Positions 25,258-33,218 of a DNA stretch of 64,000 nt are shown piece after piece. Each line of letters starts with the position of its first letter. The first letter of the stretch is position 1. A program made the translations under genes and the position numbers. Source of the stretch: Nocardioides dongkuii (lineage in GTDB: Bacteria; Actinomycetota; Actinomycetes; Propionibacteriales; Nocardioidaceae); the NCBI RefSeq assembly GCF_014127485.1, contig NZ_CP059903.1, forward strand, positions 1,054,001-1,118,000, written 5' to 3'. The notes beneath the pieces were generated by a model that ran no database searches, was not told the origin of the DNA, and saw only the letters and a list, made by a program, of their open reading frames with translations.

Positions 25258-25761
25258 TCAGCCGGTGTAGGGGACCGCGTCGACGATGACGACCTCGAGC
25301 TGCTTGCCGTTGGGCGCCTCGTAGGAGACGGTCTCGCCGCGGGCGTGGCCGTTGATCGCCGAGCCGAGCGGGGACTGCGGCGAGTAGACCGTCAGGCCCT
25401 CGGGCTCGATCTCGCGGGCGCCGAGCAGGAAGGTCTCGACCTCGTCCTCGTCGTCGCCGACGAAGCGGTAGGTCACGACCATGCCGGGCTCGACGACGCC
25501 GTCGTTCGGCGGCGTCTCGCCGACCTCGGCGCGCCGCAGCATGTCCTCGAGCTGGCGGATCCGGCCCTCGACCTTGCCCTGCTCCTCGCGCGCCGCGTGG
25601 TAGCCGCCGTTCTCCTTCAGGTCGCCCTCGTCGCGGGCCGCGCTGATCCGCGCGATGACCTCCTGGCGGATCGGACCCTTGAGGTCGGCGAGCTCCTGGG
25701 TGAGCTTGTCGAAGGCGTCCTGGGTGAGCCAGATCGTGCCCTGCTCGGTCGACTGCGTCAT
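25258..25761 (-). CDS. greA: transcription elongation factor GreA
   Basis: A 167-residue GreA. The N-terminal coiled coil (about 10-80) carries the tip acidic pair in ARDEGDLKENGGYHAAREEQ, which stimulates transcript cleavage in the RNA polymerase secondary channel. The C-terminal FKBP-like domain ends in SPLGSAINGHARGE. The ATG at 25761 follows AGGAG; an upstream in-frame start at 25779 lacks it. The gene is preceded by a long folded leader (25762-25913). Confidence 0.95.
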   Translation of the reverse strand: MTQSTEQGTIWLTQDAFDKLTQELADLKGPIRQEVIARISAARDEGDLKENGGYHAAREEQGKVEGRIRQLEDMLRRAEVGETPPNDGVVEPGMVVTYRFVGDDEDEVETFLLGAREIEPEGLTVYSPQSPLGSAINGHARGETVSYEAPNGKQLEVVIVDAVPYTG

Positions 25762-25825
25762 GGCGGTACTCCTGTGCACTACGTGTTCGGCGGGTACGAC
25801 GGGGGAGTCCCGTCAGGTCGTCGGT

Positions 25826-25911
25826 CCGACAGCGGGTGGCCGTCCGGCTGGCTCGTGGTCGCGTCTCAGGGACGCATGACCATCACTCGGACGGCCCGGT
25901 AGGGCTGTCGG
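25826..25911 (-). promoter_or_regulatory. structured greA 5' leader
   Basis: Three nested perfect stems: 25826-25832 with 25905-25911 (7 bp), 25838-25846 with 25888-25896 (9 bp), and 25861-25865 with 25871-25875 (5 bp, 5-base loop). The outer stem would begin within a few bases of the predicted transcript start. Candidate for attenuation or an RNA regulatory element. Confidence 0.55.
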
Positions 25912-25919
25912 AATCGTCC

Positions 25920-25925
25920 ACTCTA
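25920..25925 (-). promoter_or_regulatory. -10 element of greA
   Basis: TAGAGT on the minus strand, giving a leader of about 150 bases before the ATG at 25761. No good -35 is seen. Confidence 0.5.
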
Positions 25926-25995
25926 GCAACCCGGGGGCGCGGAAGCAGATTCCTCCGTGACCCGCACCACATCGTGTCGGAGCGCCGGGCGTGGG

Positions 25996-26400
25996 TCAGC
26001 GCGGGCGGGGCTGTCCCTCGGCGGTGCAGCCGACGAGCTCCACCGACGTCGCGAGGCGCTCGGTGCGCACCGTCTGCTCCAGGCGTCGGCCGTCCTCGGG
26101 GACGGGCGAGAAGGACCGCTCGCCGACGACGGTGTGGTCCTCGGCGAACGCCCGCAGCAGGCACTCGACGTCGGTGGCGTCGTCGCTGAGGCGGACCTCG
26201 ACGAGCGCGGTCGCGGTGTGCTGGCCGGTGACGTCGAAGGACACCATCTCGGAGTCCACCGGCGGCTTCGCGTGCGACAGCGTGGCCCAGGCGAGCCAGA
26301 CCAGCGCGACGGCGGCGACGACGCCGGTCACGGCGTACCGCACCAGGCGCCCGCCGCGGGCGGGGGCGCCGTACCGGTTCGCGAGGTCCTGCGAGGTCAC
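25996..26400 (-). CDS. DUF4307 membrane protein
   Basis: A 134-residue protein with a short N-terminal cytosolic stretch ([12 protein letters not shown]), one transmembrane helix (about 18-40) and an extracytoplasmic beta-rich domain with two Cys (VECLL, VGCTA) that may form a disulfide. This matches DUF4307, which sits between greA and mca in many actinobacteria. It is divergent from mca. GTG start at 26400; GACCAT six bases upstream is a weak -10. Confidence 0.8.
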   Translation of the reverse strand: MTSQDLANRYGAPARGGRLVRYAVTGVVAAVALVWLAWATLSHAKPPVDSEMVSFDVTGQHTATALVEVRLSDDATDVECLLRAFAEDHTVVGERSFSPVPEDGRRLEQTVRTERLATSVELVGCTAEGQPRPR

Positions 26401-26417
26401 CGTCCCATGGTCGCACC

Positions 26418-26423
26418 TACGAT
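26418..26423 (+). promoter_or_regulatory. -10 element, leaderless mca
   Basis: TACGAT, 7 bases before the ATG at 26431. Confidence 0.5.
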
Positions 26424-26430
26424 GACGGGC

Positions 26431-27315
26431 ATGTCGCAGCACCCCCGGTCGGGCCTCCGGCTCATGCATGTCCACGCCCACCCCGACGACGAGTCGAGCA
26501 AGGGCGCCGCCTCCACCGCGAAGTACGTCGCCGAGGGCGTCGACGTCCACGTCGTCACCTGCACCGGCGGCGAGCGCGGGTCGATCCTCAACCCCAAGAT
26601 GGAACGCCCCGACATCCTGGAGAACATCACCGAGATCCGCCGCCAGGAGATGGAGCGCGCCCGCGACATCCTCGGGGTCAAGCAGGACTGGCTCGGCTTC
26701 GTCGACTCCGGCTGGCCCGAGGGCGACCCGAAGCCGCCGCTGCCCGAGGGCTGCTTCGCGCTGGTGCCGCTCGAGGAGGCCGCGGCGCCGCTCGTCCGGC
26801 TGATCCGCGAGTTCCGCCCGCACGTGGTGACGACGTACGACGAGCGCGGCGGGTACCCGCACCCCGACCACGTGAAGTGCCACGAGATCAGCGTCGAGGC
26901 CTTCCGCGCGGCCGGCGACCCGGAGCGCTACCCCGAGCTCGGCGAGCCGTGGCAGCCGCTGAAGCTCTACTACCACCACTCCTTCAACCGCGAGCGGATG
27001 CAGCGGCTGCACGACGCGATGCTCGCGCACGGCCTGGAGTCCCCGTGGGCCGAGCGGTTGGCGGAGTGGGAGCCCGAGCCCGAGTGGGACGCGCGGGTGA
27101 CCACCAAGGTGCCGTGCGCCGACTACTTCGGCGTGCGCGACCAGGCGCTGCTCGCGCACGCGACCCAGATCGACCCGGACGGCTTCTGGTTCGCCATCCC
27201 GCGGGAGATCCAGGAGGACGTATGGCCCACCGAGGACTTCGAGCTCGTCGTGAGCCACGTCCCTTCCACGCTGCCGGAGGACGACCTGTTCGCCGGCATC
27301 ACCGACCCCGCTTGA
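26431..27315 (+). CDS. mca: mycothiol S-conjugate amidase
   Basis: A 294-residue LmbE-type zinc amidase that cleaves mycothiol S-conjugates of electrophiles, releasing a mercapturic acid for export. The zinc-binding AHPDDE motif is near residue 16-21 and HPDHVKCH near 147-154 supplies the third ligand. Length and the [22 protein letters not shown] segment favour Mca over the deacetylase MshB. It implies that the organism makes mycothiol. Confidence 0.93.
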   Translation: MSQHPRSGLRLMHVHAHPDDESSKGAASTAKYVAEGVDVHVVTCTGGERGSILNPKMERPDILENITEIRRQEMERARDILGVKQDWLGFVDSGWPEGDPKPPLPEGCFALVPLEEAAAPLVRLIREFRPHVVTTYDERGGYPHPDHVKCHEISVEAFRAAGDPERYPELGEPWQPLKLYYHHSFNRERMQRLHDAMLAHGLESPWAERLAEWEPEPEWDARVTTKVPCADYFGVRDQALLAHATQIDPDGFWFAIPREIQEDVWPTEDFELVVSHVPSTLPEDDLFAGITDPA

Positions 27316-27328
27316 GAGACTGGACCGC

Positions 27329-27625
27329 ATGCAGCTGCTCGCCCTGACTACCGAGCTGACCGGGCTCGCCATCCAGCACGTCGGCGTCCTCGCCGCCGAC
27401 CAGGCGCCCGAGCCCGAGGACGTGAAGGCCGGCTGGACCGCGTTCGTGGGCTTCCTGCTGCTGATCGCCGCGCTCGCCCTGCTGGGCTGGTCGCTGACCA
27501 AGCAGCTGCGGCGCACCGAGGCCAACCGCAAGGCCGGCGTCTTCGGCCCGGTCGACGACGAGGTCGACCGCCGAGCCGACCACCACGCCGACGACGACGT
27601 GCCCCCGCCCTCCGGGCAGGCCTGA
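27329..27625 (+). CDS. small single-pass membrane protein downstream of mca
   Basis: A 98-residue protein with one strong hydrophobic helix (about 36-56) and a polar, Asp/Pro-rich tail. No catalytic motif. It lies 13 bases after mca and likely shares its transcript; an equivalent small gene follows mca in mycobacteria (Rv1083, from memory). Function unknown. Confidence 0.75.
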   Translation: MQLLALTTELTGLAIQHVGVLAADQAPEPEDVKAGWTAFVGFLLLIAALALLGWSLTKQLRRTEANRKAGVFGPVDDEVDRRADHHADDDVPPPSGQA

Positions 27626-27644
27626 CCGACCCCGCAGGCGCCGG

Positions 27645-28016
27645 CTAGGGGGCCGCGTCCTCCTGCTCGGCGACCCGGCGGCGTACCTCGTCCATGTCCA
27701 GGCCGCGGAGACCGCTGATCAGCTGCTCGAGCGCGGGCGCGGGCAGTGCCCCGGCCTGGGCGAAGACGAGCACGCCCTCGCGGAACGCCATCAGCGTCGG
27801 GATCGACTGGATCCCGGCGGCGGCCGAGAGCTCCTGCTGGGCCTCGGTGTCGATGGAGCCGAACACGATGTCGGGGTGCGCCTCGGACGCCGCCTCGTAC
27901 GTCGGGGCGAACTGCCGGCACGGTCCGCACCAGCCCGCCCAGAAGTCGACGAGCAGGATGTCGTCGTCCGCGACGTGCGCGGCGAAGTTCTCGGAGGTGA
28001 GCTCGATCGTGGCCAT
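27645..28016 (-). CDS. thioredoxin
   Basis: A 123-residue thioredoxin-fold protein with the canonical WCGPC redox motif (Cys30, Cys33) and the cis-proline in SIPTLMAF. It is slightly longer than classic TrxA, with a C-terminal extension (LDMDEVRRRVAEQEDAAP). No signal peptide; cytosolic disulfide reductant. The ATG at 28016 is supported by TACCGT six bases upstream. Confidence 0.9.
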   Translation of the reverse strand: MATIELTSENFAAHVADDDILLVDFWAGWCGPCRQFAPTYEAASEAHPDIVFGSIDTEAQQELSAAAGIQSIPTLMAFREGVLVFAQAGALPAPALEQLISGLRGLDMDEVRRRVAEQEDAAP

Positions 28017-28022
28017 GCGCCC

Positions 28023-28028
28023 ACGGTA
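28023..28028 (-). promoter_or_regulatory. -10 element, leaderless thioredoxin gene
   Basis: TACCGT on the minus strand, 6 bases before the ATG at 28016. Confidence 0.5.
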
Positions 28029-28076
28029 CGGCGGCGGCCGCCGCCGCACGAGGGGCGGCGTGCGAGGCTGCCGCCC

Positions 28077-29051
28077 GTGACCACCGCACGCACGGTCCCC
28101 GTGACCACCGAGCTCGACGGCGACGAGCTCGACGCCGAGGACGCCTGGCACCTCGCCCGCCGGCACGGCCTGCGCCGGGTCGCGGTCGACGCCTTCGTGC
28201 GGTTCCGGTACGGCGACGGGTTCACGAACTCGCGGGCGCTCGCGCTCCAGGCGTGCCTGGCGCTGGTGCCGTTCCTGCTGGCGCTCACCGGGCTGGCCGC
28301 GGACATCGACGGCGAGAAGGTCGCGACGGTCGTCGCGGTCACCGTCGACGGGATCTCGCCGGGGGAGGGGGACGGCGACGCGCTCGCCTCGGCGGTCGGC
28401 GGGTCCGAGTCGAGCGAGGACGCCGGCGAGCTGGCCCTGACGCTGGGGCTGCTGCTCTCCGTCGCCTCGATGACCACCGCCATGGCGCAGGTCGAGCGCG
28501 GTGCCAACCGGATCTACGGCATCCGGCGCGACCGGCCCGCGCTGCGCAAGTACGGCCGGGCGGCGGTGCTCACCGGGCTGCTCGCGGTGCCGGTCGGGCT
28601 CGGCTTCCTGCTCCTGGTCGGCGGCGGGGCGTTCGCCGACGGGATGACCGAGGCCTACGGCTGGTCCGACGGCACCCGGCGCACCTGGAACGTGCTGCGC
28701 TGGCCGGTCGGCGCGGCGCTCCTGGTGCTCGCCATCGCGGTGCTGCTCGACCACGCCCCGCGCCGCCGGCAGCCGGCGCTGAGCTGGCTCGCGCTCGGCG
28801 GGGTGGTCGCGGTGGTGCTGAGCATGCTCGCCACCGCCGGCCTCGCGGCGTACGTCGGGCTCAGCGGGTCCTTCGGCAGCACCTACGGGCCGCTCGCCGG
28901 CATGGTCGCGCTGCTGCTGTGGGCGCTGCTCGCCGCGATCTCGTTCTTCTACGGCGTCGCCGTGTGCGCCCAGCTGGAGGCGCTGCGGGCGGGCCAGCGC
29001 GAGCCGGCGTACGACGACCCGGGGCGCCCGCACGGGCGGGTCGTGGACTGA
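28077..29051 (+). CDS. YihY/virulence factor BrkB family membrane protein
   Basis: A 324-residue integral membrane protein with about six hydrophobic segments, matching YihY/BrkB (often mislabelled RNase BN). The N-terminal FTNSRALALQACLALVPFLLAL segment and the EVERGANRIYGI-like loop (QVERGANRIYGIRRDRP) are typical. Function unknown. The GTG at 28077 lies 60 bases from the divergent thioredoxin start. Confidence 0.83.
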   Translation: MTTARTVPVTTELDGDELDAEDAWHLARRHGLRRVAVDAFVRFRYGDGFTNSRALALQACLALVPFLLALTGLAADIDGEKVATVVAVTVDGISPGEGDGDALASAVGGSESSEDAGELALTLGLLLSVASMTTAMAQVERGANRIYGIRRDRPALRKYGRAAVLTGLLAVPVGLGFLLLVGGGAFADGMTEAYGWSDGTRRTWNVLRWPVGAALLVLAIAVLLDHAPRRRQPALSWLALGGVVAVVLSMLATAGLAAYVGLSGSFGSTYGPLAGMVALLLWALLAAISFFYGVAVCAQLEALRAGQREPAYDDPGRPHGRVVD

Positions 29052-29070
29052 CCCGGCAGCACGGAAGCCG

Positions 29071-29799
29071 TCAGCGCAGGGCGTACGTCGCGACGGAGAC
29101 GCCGACGTAGTGCGCGGCGAACGCGAGGATCGTGAAGGTGTGGAAGACCTCGTGGAAGCCGAACCACTGCGGCCACGGGTCGGGGCGCTTGAAGCCGTAG
29201 ACCACGCCGCCGAGGGTGTAGAGCGCCCCCCCGACCACGATCATCACGAACGCGGTGATGCCGGCCGTGCCGCCCAGCTCCTCGGCGCCGCGCAGGAACC
29301 CGGGCAGGAAGAAGACCGCCGCCCAGCCCATCGCGATGTAGATCGGCGTGTAGAGCCAGCGCGGGGCGTCGGTCCAGAAGATCCGGAACAGCACGCCCAG
29401 GATCGCGCCGGTCCAGACGACCGTCAGCAGCACGGTGCGCTGGGTGCCCTCCAGCAGGATCAGGCTGAAGGGTGTGTAGGAGCCGGCGATCAGCACGAAG
29501 ATGTTGGAGTGGTCGAAGCGCCGCAGGAACGCCCATGTCCGGGGCGACCAGGTGCCCGTGTGGTAGATCGCGGAGACCGTGAAGAGCAGGAGCGCCGAGA
29601 GGGTGAACACCGTCGACCCGATCCGGGTGAGGGTGTCGGGCGACAGGGCGATCAGCACGATCCCGCCGGCGAGGGTCAGCGGCACGACCCCCAGGTGCAG
29701 CCATCCGCGCAGCTTGGGCTTGAGGTCCTCGAACGTCTCGTGGAAGGAGTCGCCGAGGTGCTCGATCCCTGCGCGCACGTCGTCCATCCCGCGGTTCAT
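29071..29799 (-). CDS. hemolysin III (PAQR) family membrane protein
   Basis: A 242-residue seven-helix protein. The PAQR/hemolysin III zinc-site residues are visible: SAIYHTG (His), FDHSNIF (Asp/His region) and HEVFHTFTILAFAAHY (paired His). Despite the name, these are probably membrane hydrolases or receptors and not toxins. Two nearby ATGs are possible; 29799 is favoured by TAACTT seven bases upstream. Confidence 0.88.
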   Translation of the reverse strand: MNRGMDDVRAGIEHLGDSFHETFEDLKPKLRGWLHLGVVPLTLAGGIVLIALSPDTLTRIGSTVFTLSALLLFTVSAIYHTGTWSPRTWAFLRRFDHSNIFVLIAGSYTPFSLILLEGTQRTVLLTVVWTGAILGVLFRIFWTDAPRWLYTPIYIAMGWAAVFFLPGFLRGAEELGGTAGITAFVMIVVGGALYTLGGVVYGFKRPDPWPQWFGFHEVFHTFTILAFAAHYVGVSVATYALR

Positions 29800-29806
29800 G
29801 GTGGCA

Positions 29807-29812
29807 AAGTTA
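29807..29812 (-). promoter_or_regulatory. -10 element, leaderless hemolysin III gene
   Basis: TAACTT on the minus strand, 7 bases before the ATG at 29799. Confidence 0.55.
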
Positions 29813-29883
29813 CCGGCGGGTGCGTCGGCAGGACCCATCGAGGAAACGCAAAGAGACGAAGGCCACGCGCCGAGCGGCCCCGG

Positions 29884-29889
29884 TACCCT
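29884..29889 (+). promoter_or_regulatory. -10 element, leaderless Z-prenyl synthase gene
   Basis: TACCCT, 6 bases before the GTG at 29896. Confidence 0.55.
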
Positions 29890-29895
29890 GGAGAC

Positions 29896-30669
29896 GTGGC
29901 GGACTGGAAGCGCGGGCTCAGGCGGGTGCTCTACCCGGCGTACGAGGCCCGGGTCCTCCGCCGGATGCCCGACAACCTCCCCAAGCACGTCGGCGTGATG
30001 CTCGACGGCAACCGTCGCTGGGCCCGGGCCGTCGGTCGCGACAGCGCCCATGGCCACCGCGCCGGCGCCGCGAACATCGAGCCGCTGCTCGGCTGGTGCG
30101 ACGAGGTCGGCATCGAGGTGGTCACGCTGTGGCTGCTCTCGACCGACAACCTCAACCGCTCCGAGGCCGAGCTGGCGCCGCTCCTCGAGATCATCGAGGA
30201 GGCGGTGGCCTCGCTGGCCGACGCCCGCCGCTGGCGGCTGCACCCCGTGGGCGCGCTCGACCTGCTGCCGGCCTCGACCGCGCAGCGGCTCAAGGAGGCC
30301 GAGGACGCCACCCGCGACGTCGACGGGCTGCTGGTGAACATCGCCGTCGGGTACGGCGGCCGCCAGGAGATCGCGGACGCCGTCCGCTCGCTCATCCTCG
30401 AGCACGCCGCCCGGGGCACCCCGGTGGAGGAGATTGCCGCGGGCGTGAGCGTCGAGTCGATCGCCGAGCACCTCTACACCAAGGGCCAGCCCGACCCCGA
30501 CCTGGTGATCCGCACCTCGGGGGAGCAGCGCCTCGGCGGGTTCCTGCTGTGGCAGAGCGCGACCTCGGAGTTCTACTTCTGCGAGGCCTACTGGCCCGAC
30601 TTCCGCCGGGTCGACTTCCTGCGCGCGATCCGGGCCTACGCCCAGCGCGAGCGCCGGCACGGCGCCTGA
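29896..30669 (+). CDS. cis-prenyltransferase (Z-isoprenyl diphosphate synthase)
   Basis: A 257-residue UppS-family enzyme that adds isopentenyl diphosphate to allylic diphosphates in cis configuration. The catalytic Asp is in MLDGNRRWAR (Asp37), and the pyrophosphate-binding RTSGEQRLGGFLLWQ is near 205-219. Its place next to hemolysin III and length match the mycobacterial short-chain Z-farnesyl synthase (Rv1086, from memory) more than the long-chain decaprenyl enzyme, but chain length cannot be fixed from sequence reading alone. Confidence 0.9.
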   Translation: MADWKRGLRRVLYPAYEARVLRRMPDNLPKHVGVMLDGNRRWARAVGRDSAHGHRAGAANIEPLLGWCDEVGIEVVTLWLLSTDNLNRSEAELAPLLEIIEEAVASLADARRWRLHPVGALDLLPASTAQRLKEAEDATRDVDGLLVNIAVGYGGRQEIADAVRSLILEHAARGTPVEEIAAGVSVESIAEHLYTKGQPDPDLVIRTSGEQRLGGFLLWQSATSEFYFCEAYWPDFRRVDFLRAIRAYAQRERRHGA

Positions 30670-30736
30670 CGTTCACCCCCCGCTTTCGGGCGTGTTGCTG
30701 CCGCGGCGCCGCGGATCGGCGTACGTTCCGAGGCAA

Positions 30737-30898
30737 CGGCGAGTGGGGAAGCTCGCCGCATCGGGAGGCCCGATCGTGAGCATTCACGACTGCACCGCAC
30801 GGCAGGCTGATCCCTGCCGCGCGCGAGGAGGCAGGCACTCCTGTCTTCGGGCGTCATCCCGGTCCGCCAGCACGAGCTAGGACCGGGGCGAGGAGTGC
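30737..30898 (+). promoter_or_regulatory. folded 5' leader of phoH
   Basis: A series of perfect stems: 30737-30743/30752-30758, 30760-30765/30769-30774, 30774-30779/30784-30789, 30800-30806/30813-30819, then a two-tier structure in which 30835-30842 pairs with 30891-30898 and encloses 30858-30865/30880-30887. Base 30774 can be used by only one of its two stems. It lies in the 255-base gap before phoH. No known riboswitch family is recognised. Confidence 0.5.
30776..30880 (+). CDS. possible 34-codon small ORF in the phoH leader
   Basis: A GTG-initiated frame of 34 codons with GGGAGG 6 bases upstream. The peptide is Ser/Arg/Ala-rich with three Cys. It could be a leader peptide or the counterpart of the PhoAT antitoxin encoded upstream of mycobacterial phoH2, but no similarity was established. 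The frame runs through the hairpins, so it may be chance. Confidence 0.25.
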   Translation: MSIHDCTARQADPCRARGGRHSCLRASSRSASTS

Positions 30899-30924
30899 GC
30901 GCGCCGGCCCGTGAGGGGTGAACC

Positions 30925-32271
30925 GTGCCGACGCAGGCCACCACGACCCAACGCTCCGCCTCCACCGCCCGCACCACAGCGCGCACCTACGTGCTCGACA
31001 CCAGCGTGCTGCTCGCCGATCCCGGCGCGCTCAAGCGCTTCGCCGAGCACGAGGTGGTGCTGCCCGTCGTCGTCATCACCGAGCTGGAGGGGAAGCGGCA
31101 CCACCCCGAGCTCGGGTTCTTCGCGCGGACCGCGCTCCGGATGCTCGACGAGCTGCGGATCACCCACGGCCGGCTCGACGAGCCGGTCCCCGTCGGCGAG
31201 GAGGGCGGCTCGGTCCGGGTCGAGCTCAACCACACCGACCCCGGCTCGCTGCCCTCCGGCTTCCGGCTCGGCGACAACGACACCCGGATCCTCGCGGTCG
31301 CCAAGAACCTCGCCGACGAGGGCGCCGACGTCACGCTCGTCTCCAAGGACCTGCCGATGCGGATCAAGGCCTCCGCGGTCGGGCTGGACGCCGAGGAGTA
31401 CCGCGGCGAGGCGATCAGCGAGTCCGACACCGGCTACTCCGGCATGGCCGAGGTCGAGGTGGCCGCGAGCGACCTCGACGAGCTGTACGACGACGGCGTG
31501 CTCGACCTCGCCGACGCCCGCGACCTGCCCTGCCACCAGGGCCTGGTGCTGCTCTCCGACCGCGGGACGGCGCTCGGCCGGGTCGGCCCGGACAAGCAGG
31601 TCCACCTGGTCCGCGGCGACCGCGAGGCCTTCGGGATCCACGGCCGGTCCGCCGAGCAGCGGATCGCGCTGGAGATGCTGCTCGACCCCGAGGTCGGGAT
31701 CGTCTCCCTCGGCGGCCGCGCCGGCACCGGCAAGTCGGCGATGGCGCTCTGCGCGGGGCTCGAGGCGGTCCTGGAGCGCCGCCAGCACAAGAAGGTGGTC
31801 GTGTTCCGGCCGCTGTTCGCGGTCGGCGGCCAGGAGCTCGGCTACCTGCCCGGGTCGGAGTCGGAGAAGATGTCGCCCTGGGGCCAGGCGGTCTTCGACA
31901 CCCTCGGGTCGATCACCTCGCGCGAGGTGATCGAGGAGATCCTGGACCGCGGGATGCTCGAGGTGCTGCCGCTCACGCACATCCGCGGGCGCTCGCTCCA
32001 CGACGCGTTCGTGATCGTCGACGAGGCCCAGTCCCTCGAGCGCAACGTGCTGCTCACGGTGCTCTCCCGGATCGGGGCCAACTCCAAGGTCGTGCTGACC
32101 CACGACGTCGCCCAGCGCGACAACCTCCGGGTCGGGCGGCACGACGGCGTGGTCGCGGTGATCGAGAAGCTCAAGGGGCACCCGCTCTTCGCCCACGTCA
32201 CCCTGACCCGCTCCGAGCGGTCGCCGATCGCCGCGCTGGTCACCGAGATGCTGGAGCACATGACCGTCTGA
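30925..32271 (+). CDS. phoH2: PhoH2-type PIN-PhoH ATPase (RNase/RNA helicase)
   Basis: A 448-residue two-domain protein. The N-terminal PIN domain (about 18-150) starts [14 protein letters not shown] with the metal-binding Asp and has later acidic residues in [12 protein letters not shown]. The C-terminal PhoH ATPase has Walker [10 protein letters not shown] (about 264-272) and Walker [12 protein letters not shown]. PhoH2 proteins couple ATP-driven RNA unwinding to sequence-biased RNA cleavage. GTG start. An unusual folded leader precedes it and a hairpin follows. Confidence 0.92.
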   Translation: MPTQATTTQRSASTARTTARTYVLDTSVLLADPGALKRFAEHEVVLPVVVITELEGKRHHPELGFFARTALRMLDELRITHGRLDEPVPVGEEGGSVRVELNHTDPGSLPSGFRLGDNDTRILAVAKNLADEGADVTLVSKDLPMRIKASAVGLDAEEYRGEAISESDTGYSGMAEVEVAASDLDELYDDGVLDLADARDLPCHQGLVLLSDRGTALGRVGPDKQVHLVRGDREAFGIHGRSAEQRIALEMLLDPEVGIVSLGGRAGTGKSAMALCAGLEAVLERRQHKKVVVFRPLFAVGGQELGYLPGSESEKMSPWGQAVFDTLGSITSREVIEEILDRGMLEVLPLTHIRGRSLHDAFVIVDEAQSLERNVLLTVLSRIGANSKVVLTHDVAQRDNLRVGRHDGVVAVIEKLKGHPLFAHVTLTRSERSPIAALVTEMLEHMTV

Positions 32272-32282
32272 GGCTGGTGTGA

Positions 32283-32327
32283 CGGAGGTGTCCCGTGGGG
32301 TGGGTGTGACCACGCGGGGCACCTCCG
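32283..32327 (+). terminator. long hairpin after phoH
   Basis: CGGAGGTG at 32283-32290 pairs with CACCTCCG at 32320-32327, and the inner CCCGTGG pairs with most of CCACGCGGGG. No T-run follows. Probable end of the phoH transcript. Confidence 0.6.
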
Positions 32328-32438
32328 GACGTCTCCCTCGTCACCCTCGGTCCCCAGATCGGGGGTTCCGTTTGCAGGGGCCATGTGGCTCGGGCATGGT
32401 GGTCCGGTCCCACGTCGTCTACCCGTGAGTCTCTACCT

Positions 32439-33104
32439 GTGTCGAAGCCCGTCAAGCACGTTCCGAAGCACCGTCAGGCCCCCGACCGCACGATCTCGGT
32501 GGACGCCCCGAAGAAGGCGATCCGCACCACCGTCGTCCTCTCCTCGGCGGCCGTGGCCGCGACCGGCGCCACCGTCTCCGTCGGTGTGCTGTCCTCCGAC
32601 TCGATCAGCGTCACCCCCGCCGCGGCCGACCTGGCGTCGGCGGTGTCCTCGACCGAGGCGCCCGCGGCGACCGAGGCGGAGGTCCCGGCGCGCCCCGAGA
32701 CCATCTCGCGGTCCGACCGCCGGAAGTCGGCCGACCCGCTCAAGCGGGCCGCGCTCGACCAGCGCGGTGGCGGCGCGATGACGGCCACCGAGAGCCTGTC
32801 CGACGACGACCCGCGCGACATCGGCCGGGCCCTGCTCGGCGACTTCGGGTTCTCCGTGGACCAGTTCGGCTGCCTGGACTCCCTCTGGACGCGCGAGTCG
32901 AACTGGACCGTCGACGCCGACAACCCGACGTCCTCGGCGTACGGCATCCCGCAGGCGCTCCCCGGCGAGAAGATGGCCTCCGCCGGCGCCGACTGGGCCA
33001 CCAACCCCGTCACCCAGATCCGCTGGGGCCTCGGCTACATCGCCGACGTCTACGGCTCGCCCTGCGGCGCCTGGGCGCACAGCGAGTCGCACGGCTGGTA
33101 CTGA
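32439..33104 (+). CDS. secreted transglycosylase-like protein
   Basis: A 221-residue protein. A basic N-terminus is followed by a hydrophobic signal/anchor (about 32-52), a low-complexity Ala/Glu/Thr linker, and a C-terminal domain (about 125-221) with LWTRESNWTVDADNPTSSAYGIPQALPGEKM, the Glu-containing core of goose-lysozyme/SLT-like muralytic domains. It probably cleaves peptidoglycan at the cell surface. The end ...AHSESHGWY is typical of the group. GTG start at 32439; no strong ribosome-binding site. Confidence 0.8.
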   Translation: MSKPVKHVPKHRQAPDRTISVDAPKKAIRTTVVLSSAAVAATGATVSVGVLSSDSISVTPAAADLASAVSSTEAPAATEAEVPARPETISRSDRRKSADPLKRAALDQRGGGAMTATESLSDDDPRDIGRALLGDFGFSVDQFGCLDSLWTRESNWTVDADNPTSSAYGIPQALPGEKMASAGADWATNPVTQIRWGLGYIADVYGSPCGAWAHSESHGWY

Positions 33105-33114
33105 CCCCACGAGT

Positions 33115-33187
33115 GCCGAGTCGGCGCTTGTGTCCGGGTACGGCGAACATTCACGCCGACTCGCGCGGACATTCACGCCGACTCGGC
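33115..33187. repeat. palindromic repeat, hybrid copy
   Basis: The left arm at 33115-33138 is the same as in the 20047 copy. The right side is a tandem pair of a variant arm (ACATTCACGCCGACTCG at 33148-33164 and 33170-33186), where the tail reads TGAATGTCC instead of CTTGTGTCC. 33115-33126 pairs perfectly with 33176-33187. Located between convergent genes. Confidence 0.8.
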
Positions 33188-33218
33188 GTGAGTTGTCAGG
33201 CCGGGGTCAGGGTCAGGG

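Noticed and set aside
30737..30758. Hairpin with a GGGGAA loop considered as a c-di-AMP (ydaO) riboswitch
   Set aside because: The other conserved ydaO segments (GGGGTGAATC-like and the CCGACAGCTAACC-like block) are missing.
32272..32438. Gap before the secreted transglycosylase-like gene examined for a ydaO riboswitch, since such genes often carry one
   Set aside because: Only the phoH terminator-like hairpin is seen; none of the riboswitch core is present.
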